A DNA stretch of 64,000 nucleotides from an uncultured Clostridia bacterium. GTDB lineage: Bacteria > Bacillota > Clostridia > Oscillospirales > Ruminococcaceae. The DNA is taken from positions 62,001 through 126,000 of the forward strand of contig CALWZE010000002.1 in NCBI GenBank assembly GCA_944385925.1. The letters are read 5' to 3'. The translations under genes and the position numbers were made by a program. Shown here one piece after another: positions 1 to 9,106 of the stretch (position 1 is the first letter of the stretch; every line of letters begins with the position of its first letter). Below the pieces are notes generated by a model. The model searched no databases. It saw only the letters and a list, made by a program, of their open reading frames with translations, and was not told the DNA's origin.

Positions 1-22
1 TGGTGCGACATATGCCTTTTTA

Positions 23-54
23 AAAATCCCCCGGCCAAATGGCCGGGGGATTTT
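23..54 (-). terminator. Rho-independent terminator of the NlpC/P60 gene
   Basis: Perfect 14-bp inverted repeat, ATCCCCCGGCC against GGCCGGGGGAT with flanking A and T runs and a 4-nt loop. It lies 17 nt beyond the stop codon of the minus-strand hydrolase gene. Its A/T flanks would let it work in either direction, so it may also end a plus-strand unit to the left. Confidence 0.85.
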
Positions 55-71
55 ATAAATCTTCGCTGTTT

Positions 72-2867
72 TTATTCCCAATACTGGGTCAGGTTGCCGT
101 CGCCCTGATAAATATCTCCCATCGGGATTATATATGTATAAAGCCCGCTGCGTACCACCGACATGTCGCGGGGATAGTTCGTAATGCGCACCGAGGTAAA
201 CAGCGACTCGGCTATGTAGATTCTGTCCTCGGTAAGTCCGACAATAATCGCCATATGTCCGTCTTCCGCGATCAGATCGCCGACTTGGATTTCATCCGAC
301 TGCAGAAGCTCGGTCGTGATCCACTTCTTTTCCGCAAGATCGCAAAGGTCATTATCGCCGTATTCGTCACCGGCGCCCATATCGCCCACATCGGTTCCGC
401 CGTTGATCAGGCACCAACAGACAAAGCCGCTGCAATCCAGTCCATTCGGATACTTTACGCCGCCGACAAAGGCATACTTGGTCTCCCAGTTCATCAGCGG
501 CTGTCCCCAGGTCGCCGGGCCAAACCGGATCGGGTCAAGTTCCTCGAACTTGCATTCGCAAAGATAGAGACCCTGATGGTAAAAGCGCCCTTCGCCATCG
601 CACTTCGGACGCCCTTCGTGCGGACTCAGGCGGCCATTCTCAAAGAAATAGGGAATGCGGTATTCAAATTCCAGCGCAAGGAATCTCGCGGCTGCAACCG
701 CACCTGCCCGGGTTCCGTATCCCGCCTGCTCAACCTTGGTCGCCAGAATCTCATCCAGCAGATGCGCCTCTTCGTCGGTATAGGGATTTCCAACCAGCAT
801 AGGTTTGCTGTAGGTATCGATGTTCGGCAGCTTGAACAGATCGGTCACCATCACATAGGCCTGGGCCGTTTTGCCGTCCGCACTGCTGGCTGTTATCATC
901 GTCTCCCCTTCCGAGACCGCCTGCACCCTGCCCGATTCATCCACCGTCGCTACAGACTCGTCCTCAGAGCTCCAGCTCACCGTTTCCGGAACATCGCCCA
1001 GGATAAACAGTTCCGCAGAGAGCTGGTCGCTGCCGCCCAAAGGCAGATAGAGCTTCTCCTTGTCGAGCACGACCGAAACACACTGGTTGATCTCGACCGT
1101 CTGATTGCCCGGCGCACAGAGATTGCCGCGGGAATCCAGCACAAAGACCGAATAATTGCCGGCCGCAACATCAAAGCTGCATTGCCCCCCCTGCGCCTTT
1201 TGCCAAACCGGATCTTCCGGCGAAGGCGCGGTATCCGTTTCGCCCAGCGCACACCAGCACTCGGTGTCGAAAAGATAGGGACTGGACACGGTAACCGTCA
1301 TTCGCACCTGATTGTCCTCGTTGAGTTCTTCGCCCACCGACACATCTTCAATGACCGGCGGCTGTTTGCTGAGCCAGAAAACATAACCGCCAAATCCGAG
1401 AGCGGCTACGAGCATCAGCAAAAGCAAGCCTGTCAGAACCCGCTTTGCCACCGGCTTCCGCTCTTTCTCTACGACCAGCCTGACCATCCTGCCTACGCGG
1501 CGATGCCCGTCCGCGGGCCTTGTCTGCTGCTGTTCGGTTTCCTGAGAAATCGCCTCTATCTGCGCAAGAAGCGAATCTACCGTTTCCTTCTCTTCGCCCG
1601 GTGCAGATTGCACGGCATCCTGTTTGGGTTCCGGTTCACCCGTCTCAGCATCCGGCTGCGCCGCTTGCGTCGTAAAAACTTCAGCAAGCTCCAGCTGTGC
1701 GCTTTCAGCTCCCGCTTTGTCCGGTTTTTCAAATAATTCTTCCGGAATTTCCGGAAACTGAACCTGCGGGACCTGCTTTTCTGTCTTTGTGTCTTTTCGG
1801 GCCTTCGTCTGATTCTTAGACTCGCTCGCCGTTTTTTTGCGCCGCGTCCGCCTTTTCCTGCCGGTCTGCCCGTGTTTTTGCGCAGGCGCTTCTGTACCCG
1901 GCTTGTCGGCTTCCGGCTGTGCTTCTTCGGTCTGCGGCTGTTCTGCCTCGACAACCGAGGCAGAGTCCTGCGCCTTTGTGCCGTCGGGCATCAGCTCGGT
2001 CTCTATCGTCTCCGGCTCATCCTGCGGGGTTTCCGGCGCCGTTTCCGTCGTCTGTTCCGCCATAGACTGCGGCGCTGCCGCGTCCTCATCCCGCATGGGC
2101 TCAGCCGCATTTTCCCCGGCGGGCGATTGGGGCATTTTCTCTCCCTGCTCGGTTAGTTGCATCGGTTCGATTTCCAGTGCGGTCTCGATAACAGCCTGAT
2201 GCTGTTCAGACTGTTCTTCGGCTTGAGCAACAGTGTCTTCTGGCTCGCTCTGCACCTTTGTGCTGCTGTCCGGCGGGGGGATTTCCCGGCTTTTTTCCTT
2301 TTTATGAGAAGACCTGCGTTTTGTCCCAAGCACTTCGGAAAGCAGCTGATCGAACTCGTCCGCCGTCTTGTTTCCGGCGGTTTTCGGCTCGGACGTCTGC
2401 TCGCTTTCCTGTAGCGCCTTTTCGCCGGTTTCCGCCGCTGTCTGGGTCTCTTCTCCGCCTTGCACAACTTCCGTGAGGACCGGCGGCGTTTCCAAAAAAC
2501 CGGCCTGCACCGCAGCCGTCTCCTGCGCGGGCGCAGCGCTTTCCTGATTTTTTAATGTTTCTTCGGCGATAAGCTCCGTCCGCTCCTGCTGCAATGCGGC
2601 GGAATGGCGCAGGGATTTCTGCGTGTTCCGGCGCTGTTCTGTGCCATTGTGCTGTTTTCTGCGCTGGGCCGGTTCGTTTTTTCTGGCCGGACGCGCGCTC
2701 TCCCTCGTCTCCCCCGTTTTTCCCTTCCGGTGGTTGGAACGGCCTTCCTCAACCAGGCGGCGGCGCACAACCGTGCTGTCCCTGTGACGGGGTGTTGCCG
2801 GCCGCTCCAGCTCACGCGTTTTTTCCTGACGCCGTTTCTTTTTTTCTTCAGTACCGCTTGTCGCCAT
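72..2867 (-). CDS. Membrane-anchored NlpC/P60-type cell-wall hydrolase with long disordered region and Big2-like domain
   Basis: The 931-residue product is predicted to cut peptidoglycan peptides outside the membrane. Residues 1 to about 470 are low-complexity, rich in Glu, Gln, Ala, Pro and Lys and without a signal peptide, so they should be cytoplasmic. One membrane helix (VLTGLLLLMLVAALGFGGYV) lies near residues 476-496. A bacterial Ig-like Big2 domain follows at about 595-675 (VSWSSEDESVATVDESG). The C-terminal 120 residues carry the NlpC/P60 signature: catalytic Cys in LDCSGFV and His in GHMAIIVG. The ATG at 2867 is preferred to an upstream TTG because GGGGA stands at the right distance from it. 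The gene is divergent from the FHA-SEDS gene, and the FHA domain next door suggests that phosphorylation controls envelope growth here; the disordered tail could be a target (inference). Confidence 0.85.
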   Translation of the reverse strand: MATSGTEEKKKRRQEKTRELERPATPRHRDSTVVRRRLVEEGRSNHRKGKTGETRESARPARKNEPAQRRKQHNGTEQRRNTQKSLRHSAALQQERTELIAEETLKNQESAAPAQETAAVQAGFLETPPVLTEVVQGGEETQTAAETGEKALQESEQTSEPKTAGNKTADEFDQLLSEVLGTKRRSSHKKEKSREIPPPDSSTKVQSEPEDTVAQAEEQSEQHQAVIETALEIEPMQLTEQGEKMPQSPAGENAAEPMRDEDAAAPQSMAEQTTETAPETPQDEPETIETELMPDGTKAQDSASVVEAEQPQTEEAQPEADKPGTEAPAQKHGQTGRKRRTRRKKTASESKNQTKARKDTKTEKQVPQVQFPEIPEELFEKPDKAGAESAQLELAEVFTTQAAQPDAETGEPEPKQDAVQSAPGEEKETVDSLLAQIEAISQETEQQQTRPADGHRRVGRMVRLVVEKERKPVAKRVLTGLLLLMLVAALGFGGYVFWLSKQPPVIEDVSVGEELNEDNQVRMTVTVSSPYLFDTECWCALGETDTAPSPEDPVWQKAQGGQCSFDVAAGNYSVFVLDSRGNLCAPGNQTVEINQCVSVVLDKEKLYLPLGGSDQLSAELFILGDVPETVSWSSEDESVATVDESGRVQAVSEGETMITASSADGKTAQAYVMVTDLFKLPNIDTYSKPMLVGNPYTDEEAHLLDEILATKVEQAGYGTRAGAVAAARFLALEFEYRIPYFFENGRLSPHEGRPKCDGEGRFYHQGLYLCECKFEELDPIRFGPATWGQPLMNWETKYAFVGGVKYPNGLDCSGFVCWCLINGGTDVGDMGAGDEYGDNDLCDLAEKKWITTELLQSDEIQVGDLIAEDGHMAIIVGLTEDRIYIAESLFTSVRITNYPRDMSVVRSGLYTYIIPMGDIYQGDGNLTQYWE

Positions 2868-2925
2868 TCCTACTGTCCCCTGAGCCAATTATCAAACTTC
2901 GGGCTAGCCCGTTTTAATCAAAGTA

Positions 2926-2954
2926 ATTATACAGAACTGCGCGAAAAATATCAA
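2926..2954 (-). promoter_or_regulatory. Sigma-A-type promoter of the NlpC/P60 gene
   Basis: On the minus strand, TTGATA and TATAAT are separated by exactly 17 nt, one mismatch from consensus. Transcription would start near 2919, about 50 nt before the chosen ATG. Confidence 0.7.
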
Positions 2955-3179
2955 TTCGTCCCGCATTTTCCCGATTTTCCTGTGACTGCTTATCCCGAAG
3001 ATGCAAAGGCCGTACAAGTATGCTATACTGAGCGCATATCCTGTCGATTCTTATCCCGTCCGCCTGCCGGACGGTTATCCGGTCCATACTTGCAGTATAT
3101 CGTTGAAATTGGGCGGCTATGCCGCTCGTTATACATTTAAGCGGCGCAAAACCTATACCGCCGCAAAGAGGTTATATTA

Positions 3180-4958
3180 ATGAGCAGATTATGGGAACTT
3201 ATCCCCGATCCTTCCGGTGCGCAGGAGGCGTTGACCCGCCTGTTCACCGAACATGCAACCGTTTACGGACTTTATGTAAGTGCGGCGCGGATTGTGCTCG
3301 CGCTGCTTGCGCTTGTCATCGTTGTCCGCTGCCTTCGCTCGCTTTTAACCGGCAAGCCGGAAAACGAGACCTGGTGCTATCTGGACGTCCCTTCCAAGGG
3401 ATTGCATCTGCCTGTGTCCCATTGGGAAAACGTCATCGGACGGTCCAAAAACAGCGACATCCAGCTGGATTTTCCAACTGTTTCCCGCATTCACGCCGCG
3501 CTTATTCGAAAAGAAGACGGCTGGCAGATCACCGATCTCAACTCGGTCAACGGCGTTGAGCTTAAAGGAGAGAAGCTCGCAAGCGAACAGCCGGTTCCGC
3601 TGCGTTTTGGCGAAGCGTTTTCAATCGGCGGCTTGCAGGCCGTGCTGCGACCGTTGAGCAAAGAGGAAGAAAAACAAAGCGAAAACCGCACCCAGCCGGG
3701 GCGCGAGATCAAACCCGCTTTCACCCTTTATCTGCTGACCGTCTTTCAGCTTGTAATGGCTGTGCAGCTGTCCCTGGATGCCCGGGAAGAATTCACATGG
3801 GCCATTCCGATTGGATTTGGGGTCATGGCCGTGGTCATGTGGGCCTATTTTCTCATTCTGCGGGTATTTAAGCGCACAGGTTTTGAAATCGATTTTATCG
3901 CCTTCTTTCTCTGCTCGATCGGCATGGCGGTCACCGCCTCTTCCGAACCGGACGGCATCATTAAGCAGTTGGTGGCCTTTATCGCCGGTCTGCTTGTATT
4001 TGTCGCGCTTTGCTGGTGCCTGCGCGATCTGGAATTTGCCTGCTCGCTGCGCTGGCTTATGGCGGCGGCGACTATCGGCCTGCTGGTACTGACGATCGTC
4101 GCGGGCAAAACGGTCTACGGCGCGCGCAACTGGATCTATATTGCCGGCGTCTCGATTCAGCCCAGCGAGATTGCCAAGCTGACCTTTGTGTTTGCGGGCA
4201 GCGCAACGCTGGACCGGTTGTTCGCCAAACGGAATATCGCGCTCTACCTGCTGCTGACCGGCATTTGTGCCGCGGCGCTCGCGTATATGAACGACTTTGG
4301 CGCGGTCATTATCTTTTTTGTCGCTTTTCTGGTCGCCGCCTATCTGCGCTCGGGCAGCATCGCGACCGTATCGCTCATTACCGCGGCCGCGGGTTTCGGC
4401 GGCCTGATCGTACTCAAGTTTAAGCCCTATATCGCCGCCCGTTTTGCAACCTGGACCCACGCCTGGGAGTTTATGCATGACGGCGGCTTCCAGCAGACCC
4501 GCACCATGTCCGCGGCCGCATCCGGCGGCCTGTTCGGAGTCGGCGCAGGCAATGGCTGGCTTAAAACCATTCCCGCCGCCGACACCGACCTTGTATTCGG
4601 CATGATGGCCGAAGAGCACGGTCATATTATCGCGATCTGCGCAGTTGCCTGTCTTATTGCGCTCGCCATTTTTTCGGCGAAAATGGCTTCTGCCTCCCGT
4701 TCCAGCTTTTTTGCCATCGCAGCCTGCACGGCAACCTCCATGCTGGTGTTTCAGATGTCTTTGAATGTATTCGGTTCCCTGGATATTCTTCCGCTGACCG
4801 GCGTGACCTTCCCTTTTATCTCCAACGGCGGTTCTTCTCTGATCTCAAGTTTTGGCCTGCTGGCCTTTGTTAAGGCGGTCGATACCAGGCAGAATGCGAG
4901 CTTTGCGACCAGACTGCAAAAATCCATTCTGCGCAAAACCCAGAGGTATGCAAAATGA
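3180..4958 (+). CDS. FHA-domain/SEDS fusion (FtsW/RodA/SpoVE family glycosyltransferase)
   Basis: The 592-residue protein polymerises lipid II into glycan strands at the membrane, judging by its family. One N-terminal helix (about residues 30-50) is followed by a forkhead-associated domain at about 75-160 with the expected VIGRSKNSDIQL and NSVNGVEL motifs, which in this family bind phosphothreonine. About ten membrane helices of the SEDS fold follow from residue 180, with the family motifs ARNWI, QPSEIAK and, near the end, PFISNGGSSL. AAAGAGGT precedes the ATG. The last 4 nt overlap the next gene, a transpeptidase, giving a SEDS-PBP pair. In Actinobacteria the FHA protein and RodA are separate genes beside pknA/pbpA; here the FHA is fused to the polymerase, so a Ser/Thr kinase elsewhere in the genome probably controls it (inference). 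Confidence 0.9.
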   Translation: MSRLWELIPDPSGAQEALTRLFTEHATVYGLYVSAARIVLALLALVIVVRCLRSLLTGKPENETWCYLDVPSKGLHLPVSHWENVIGRSKNSDIQLDFPTVSRIHAALIRKEDGWQITDLNSVNGVELKGEKLASEQPVPLRFGEAFSIGGLQAVLRPLSKEEEKQSENRTQPGREIKPAFTLYLLTVFQLVMAVQLSLDAREEFTWAIPIGFGVMAVVMWAYFLILRVFKRTGFEIDFIAFFLCSIGMAVTASSEPDGIIKQLVAFIAGLLVFVALCWCLRDLEFACSLRWLMAAATIGLLVLTIVAGKTVYGARNWIYIAGVSIQPSEIAKLTFVFAGSATLDRLFAKRNIALYLLLTGICAAALAYMNDFGAVIIFFVAFLVAAYLRSGSIATVSLITAAAGFGGLIVLKFKPYIAARFATWTHAWEFMHDGGFQQTRTMSAAASGGLFGVGAGNGWLKTIPAADTDLVFGMMAEEHGHIIAICAVACLIALAIFSAKMASASRSSFFAIAACTATSMLVFQMSLNVFGSLDILPLTGVTFPFISNGGSSLISSFGLLAFVKAVDTRQNASFATRLQKSILRKTQRYAK

Positions 4959-6319
4959 AACGAATTTATAAACGCACGGTCGCCGCGCTGCTGGTCGTTG
5001 TGCTGTTTGTGTGCGGCTTCGGCCTGTATCTGTTTCGGTATATCAAGGACGGCGACGAATGGGTGACCTTCGCGGTCAACCGTCACGCCTATACCAACGG
5101 CGTACTGACCACCGGTTCGATTTATGACCGGAACGGAGAACTTCTCGCCGGCATCGAGGACGGCGGCCGGGTATTCAGCGACGACTATACCGTGCGCCGC
5201 GCGACCCTGCATGTGGTCGGCGACGCCGAGGGGAATATCGGCACCGGCCTGCTGACCAGCTATGCCACCACCCTGATGGGGTACGACCTTATCAACGGCG
5301 CCTATTCGCGGACCGGCGAAGGCAACAGCATCTACACCACGCTGGACGCCGAGCTCTGCGCAACGGCGCTGAACGCGCTCGGCGGCAGCAAGGGAGCGGT
5401 CGTTGTTTACAATTACGAGACCGGAGAGGTTGTGTGTATGGTCAGCGCTCCGGGATTTGACCCGAACGATCCGCCCGAAATCGACGGCGAGGACGATCGG
5501 TACGACGGCGCCTATATTAACCGCGCCATTTCTTCCACCTTCACGCCCGGCTCGATTTTCAAGGTTGTGACCCTCGCGGCCGCAATCGAGAACCTGCCGG
5601 ATCTGTGGGACAAGACCTTCACCTGCACCGGAGAAATCGAGGTGGGCGGGGAGATCATCACCTGTTCCGGCGTGCACGGCACAATCGGCATCGAGGATGC
5701 GCTGGCGATGTCCTGCAACGTCGCGTTTGCACAGCTGTCCCTTGAGCTTGGCGCGGAAAAGATCGAGCGCTACGCGGAAAAGGCGGGATTGTTGGACAGT
5801 TTTGACCTTGGAAAGCTGACCGTCGCGGGCGGCCGGTATGACCGCGCGCCGGAAGGCAGCGCCGATCTTGCCTGGTCGGGGATCGGGCAGTACAACGATC
5901 TGGTCAACCCGCTTGCAATGGCGCGCTACATGGGCGCCATCGCCGCACAGGGACGCGCCGCCAACCCACAGCTGATCGACAAGGTCCGCACACCGCTTGG
6001 CCTTCCCGGCGCAATCACCTGGCCTTCCGGCCACACGCGGCTGATGAGCAGCTCGACCGCCGACACGCTCAAGCAGATGCTGCGCTACAATGTGACGAGT
6101 TATTACGGAGAATGGCGTTTTCCGGGTCTTGCGGTCTGTGCGAAATCCGGCACCGCCGAGGTAGCCGAAGGGGATGCGCCGCACGCCTGGTTCACCGGTT
6201 TTCTGGACGACCCCGAAAATCCTTATGCCTTCGCAGTGATTGTGGAAAACGGCGGATGGGGCGTCTCGGTCGCAGGCGCGGTGGCCAATCAGGTGTTGCA
6301 GCAGCTGGTTTACGGCTGA
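4955..6319 (+). CDS. Short class B penicillin-binding protein (PbpA-like D,D-transpeptidase)
   Basis: The 454-residue transpeptidase should cross-link the glycan made by the SEDS protein encoded just upstream, with which it overlaps by 4 nt (ATGA). An N-terminal membrane anchor (VAALLVVVLFVCGFGLYLF) is followed by a short pedestal and the penicillin-binding domain. The active-site motifs are present: the SxxK Ser in TPGSIFKVV, SCN near residue 252, and KSGTAE near residue 393. At this length it resembles mycobacterial PbpA rather than PBP2 or FtsI, which have larger dimerisation domains. An extracytoplasmic, membrane-anchored location is expected. Both genes are probably co-transcribed from the gap at 2955-3179. 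Confidence 0.9.
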   Translation: MKRIYKRTVAALLVVVLFVCGFGLYLFRYIKDGDEWVTFAVNRHAYTNGVLTTGSIYDRNGELLAGIEDGGRVFSDDYTVRRATLHVVGDAEGNIGTGLLTSYATTLMGYDLINGAYSRTGEGNSIYTTLDAELCATALNALGGSKGAVVVYNYETGEVVCMVSAPGFDPNDPPEIDGEDDRYDGAYINRAISSTFTPGSIFKVVTLAAAIENLPDLWDKTFTCTGEIEVGGEIITCSGVHGTIGIEDALAMSCNVAFAQLSLELGAEKIERYAEKAGLLDSFDLGKLTVAGGRYDRAPEGSADLAWSGIGQYNDLVNPLAMARYMGAIAAQGRAANPQLIDKVRTPLGLPGAITWPSGHTRLMSSSTADTLKQMLRYNVTSYYGEWRFPGLAVCAKSGTAEVAEGDAPHAWFTGFLDDPENPYAFAVIVENGGWGVSVAGAVANQVLQQLVYG

Positions 6320-6681
6320 GAATTTTTGCTTACCTCTTTCCTCACTCCCGGACTTCCGGCACTTTTTGTCCTCGTTTTTTGTCCGGCATGCTTCTGCGCA
6401 GGCCGTGCAAACCGCGATAAATTAAGTCAAGCTGAACTCCATATCAGCCTTGGGAGAGTTTTGGGCCTTCAAGTCTCCCTGGGCCGGATATTTCGACGTG
6501 TGTATCTATCCCATACTTCACCGTCTTTGAACGGACAGCCTTCTTCTGTTTTCCCTTTCATAAATTTTTTAACGGCCTCTCACCTTGCCTGATGGTCAAG
6601 CGAAGCCTTTTTTGCCTTTCCCGGCAGATCCGGGACCATTTTCAACGGTGGCTTGTATTCTGCCTGTTTCGGCTCGATAAA
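6320..6681. other. Intergenic gap, no gene seen
   Basis: The gap between the convergent transpeptidase and release-factor genes has no ORF with a ribosome site or a recognisable family. Its right edge is the prfC terminator. I see nothing else that can be supported. Confidence 0.5.
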
Positions 6682-6716
6682 AAAGCAGCGCCGGTCTTTT
6701 CGACCGGCGCTGCTTT
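6682..6716 (-). terminator. Terminator downstream of prfC
   Basis: Perfect 15-bp arms (AAAGCAGCGCCGGTC and its complement) around a 5-nt loop. On the minus strand it is followed by a T run. It lies about 92 nt beyond the prfC stop and could also stop read-through from the plus-strand transpeptidase. Confidence 0.85.
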
Positions 6717-6808
6717 CTATATCCGATAAATGAAATGCCTGTACCCCGCGGCTGCTTTGCGCGCAGCGCGCATATATCCGGCCTTGTGTTGTTTCAAGAA
6801 CTCTCCGC

Positions 6809-8401
6809 TCAGTTTTTGCTGAATTCAGCCAGTTCCAATCCCTCGTTATGATCCAGCGCCCACTGGATACCCCAGCTGTTTGCGAAAAGCAGCAGATTGT
6901 TCCCCTTGAGATCCTGCACATGGCGGGTTCCCGAGGTCAGGTTAAGGGATTTGATTTCTTCGGTATTTCGATTGACTACCCAGCGGATATATTCATAGGG
7001 AAGACTTTCCCGCCGCACCTCGACGTTATATTCGTGCAGCAGTCGGTACTCCAGCACCTCAAATTGCAGAACGCCGACGACCCCGACGATAACCCGTTCC
7101 ATGCCGCTGTTGGGTTCCTGGAAAATCTGAATGGCGCCTTCCTGGGCAATCTGGCTGATTCCCTTGACAAACTGCTTGCGTTTCAGGGTGTCTTTTTGGG
7201 TAATAACCGCAAAATGCTCAGGCGCAAAGGTCGGAATTCCCTCATATCGTACCTGGTGGGCCGGATCGCATACCGTGTCCCCGATGGAAAACACACCCGG
7301 GTCAAAGACGCCGATAATGTCGCCGGCAAAGGCTTCGTCGACGATCTCCCGGTCGCTCGCCATCATCTGCTGCGGCTGGGAAAGTTTCGTCTTGCGCTCG
7401 CCCTGTACATGCCAGACGTCCATGCCCTTCTCAAAACGACCGGAGCAGATGCGCATGAAAGCGATTCGATCCCGATGCGCCTTGTTCATATTGGCCTGGA
7501 TTTTGAAAACAAAAGCCGAAAAGAAGGGGGAAAACGGGTCCACGGGCCCTGCCTCTGTCGTGCGCGGCAGCGGCGGCGTGGTCATCCGCAGAAAGTCTTC
7601 GAGGAAAGGTTCGACACCGAAGTTGGTCAGCGCAGAACCAAAAAACACCGGGCTAAGCTGTCCTTTATCCACCAGTTCCTGGTCGAATTCAGCGCCCGCA
7701 CCGTCCAGCAATTCCAGGTCGTCCATCAGGGTGCTGTACAGCTCGCTGCCAAGCCGGTCGGCAAGGTCCGGCGCATCCATCGTCAAGGTGGTCGATTCCA
7801 CCTCCCGCAGACCGCCGACCGTTGCTTTAAAGGTCAAAATCTCCTTTTTGCGCCGGTCATAAACGCCCTTGAAATCCCGCCCGCTGCCGATTGGCCAGTT
7901 GATCGGGCAGGTTGCGATGCCGAGTTCCTTTTCGATCTCTTCGGTCAGGTCGTAGGGGCTGCGCGCTTCGCGATCCATCTTGTTGATAAAGGTGAAAATC
8001 GGTATATGCCGCATGGTGCATACCTTAAACAGCTTGCGCGTCTGCGCCTCGACGCCCTTGGAGGCGTCAATCACCATGACCGCCGAGTCCGCCGCCATCA
8101 GGGTTCGGTAGGTATCCTCTGAAAAGTCCTGGTGTCCAGGCGTATCCAGGATATTGATGCAGCAGTTTTCATATTCAAACTGGAGGACCGAAGAGGTGAC
8201 CGAAATTCCTCTTTGTTTTTCGATCTCCATCCAGTCGGACACCGCGTATTTGTTCGCCTTACGGCCTTTGACCGTACCGGCCATCTGAATCGCGCCCCCG
8301 TAAAGCAGCAGCTTTTCGGTCAGGGTCGTTTTGCCCGCATCCGGGTGGGAGATGATCGCAAAGGTACGTCTGCGTCTGATTTCCTGTTCCAGTTTCGCCA
8401 A
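6809..8401 (-). CDS. prfC: Peptide chain release factor 3 (RF3, translational GTPase)
   Basis: The 530-residue GTPase recycles RF1/RF2 from the ribosome after peptide release. The length matches the family (about 530). The G domain has G1 SHPDAGKTTL near residue 19, the RF3-type switch GAIQMAGTVKGR, G3 DTPGHQDF near residue 87 and G4 NKMD near residue 141. The central beta barrel and C-terminal domain follow without interruption. It is transcribed alone, with a good promoter upstream at 8472-8500 and a terminator downstream. Nothing is unusual about it. Confidence 0.96.
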   Translation of the reverse strand: MAKLEQEIRRRRTFAIISHPDAGKTTLTEKLLLYGGAIQMAGTVKGRKANKYAVSDWMEIEKQRGISVTSSVLQFEYENCCINILDTPGHQDFSEDTYRTLMAADSAVMVIDASKGVEAQTRKLFKVCTMRHIPIFTFINKMDREARSPYDLTEEIEKELGIATCPINWPIGSGRDFKGVYDRRKKEILTFKATVGGLREVESTTLTMDAPDLADRLGSELYSTLMDDLELLDGAGAEFDQELVDKGQLSPVFFGSALTNFGVEPFLEDFLRMTTPPLPRTTEAGPVDPFSPFFSAFVFKIQANMNKAHRDRIAFMRICSGRFEKGMDVWHVQGERKTKLSQPQQMMASDREIVDEAFAGDIIGVFDPGVFSIGDTVCDPAHQVRYEGIPTFAPEHFAVITQKDTLKRKQFVKGISQIAQEGAIQIFQEPNSGMERVIVGVVGVLQFEVLEYRLLHEYNVEVRRESLPYEYIRWVVNRNTEEIKSLNLTSGTRHVQDLKGNNLLLFANSWGIQWALDHNEGLELAEFSKN

Positions 8402-8471
8402 AATAAAGTTCCTCTCGTCCTAAATTCGGGCGCTTTTGCGCCCGCAAATCATCATTTGCCGTCAAAATTAA

Positions 8472-8500
8472 ATGATACCAGAAAAAGCGGCCAAAATCAA
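8472..8500 (-). promoter_or_regulatory. Promoter of prfC
   Basis: On the minus strand, TTGATT and TATCAT are spaced by 17 nt. This places the start of transcription about 65 nt before the prfC start codon. Confidence 0.55.
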
Positions 8501-8717
8501 TTGAGCCGGTTGTTTTTTCTCTTTTTCGCGCAGTTTCGTCCACGCAGGAGCCCGTGCGGTCTCCCGGCATAAAAATGATCGAGGAATAAAGCTTTGCCGC
8601 CGCAAAAAGGCCCGCCGGTTTTTTCGCCGGCAGCACGGATGCTTCCGTCTCTTTTCCGGGAACAGCCGCCGCAGAAGCGGCATAGACTGTAAAAAAGCCT
8701 GTTGAGGAGTGAGTGCC

Positions 8718-9089
8718 ATGGCAAAATTTCTCTTCTGCGAACACTGCAAAAATCTGGTAAACGTGATCTGCGATTCCGGCATTCCGCTGCTCTGCTGCGG
8801 CGCGCGCATGCGGGAACTCGCAGCAAACAGCAGCGGCCGTGCGGAAAATCACCTGCCGGACGTGCGCATCGAGGACGAGCGGGTGCTTGTCCGGGTCGGC
8901 GCGCGCCCGCATCCGATGATCCCGGAACATTATATTTCCTGGATTGCGCTGGAAACCGACGCGGGCATTTACCGGCAGCCGGTTTCGATCTGCGGCCCGG
9001 CACAAGCGCTTTTCAGCATCGGCAACGAAAGACCGATCGCCGCTTATGCCTTCTGCAATATTCACGGTTTGTGGCGGCTTGCGCTCTGA
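8718..9089 (+). CDS. dfx: Desulfoferrodoxin-type superoxide reductase
   Basis: The 123-residue enzyme reduces superoxide to hydrogen peroxide without making oxygen, a typical defence of anaerobes. The N-terminal desulforedoxin centre has its four cysteines (FCEHC and LLCCG). The catalytic iron site is present too: a His in ENHLP, two in HPMIPEHYISWI, and the Cys and His of CNIHGLW near the end. The usual lysine beside the first iron-ligand loop (EKHVP in many homologues) is Asn here. The ATG at 8718 is chosen over an in-frame GTG 9 nt upstream because GAGGAG sits 8 nt before it. It converges with recQ, leaving only 17 nt between the stop codons. Confidence 0.92.
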   Translation: MAKFLFCEHCKNLVNVICDSGIPLLCCGARMRELAANSSGRAENHLPDVRIEDERVLVRVGARPHPMIPEHYISWIALETDAGIYRQPVSICGPAQALFSIGNERPIAAYAFCNIHGLWRLAL

Positions 9090-9106
9090 AAGACGACCGC
9101 CTTGGA

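Noticed and set aside
39..1736. 565-codon open frame on the plus strand opposite the NlpC/P60 gene
   Set aside because: It is the antisense shadow of a real gene with clear catalytic motifs; it has no ribosome site and no family features.
4751..6184. 477-codon frame opposite the penicillin-binding protein gene
   Set aside because: Antisense shadow caused by codon bias in GC-rich coding DNA; the plus strand has all transpeptidase motifs.
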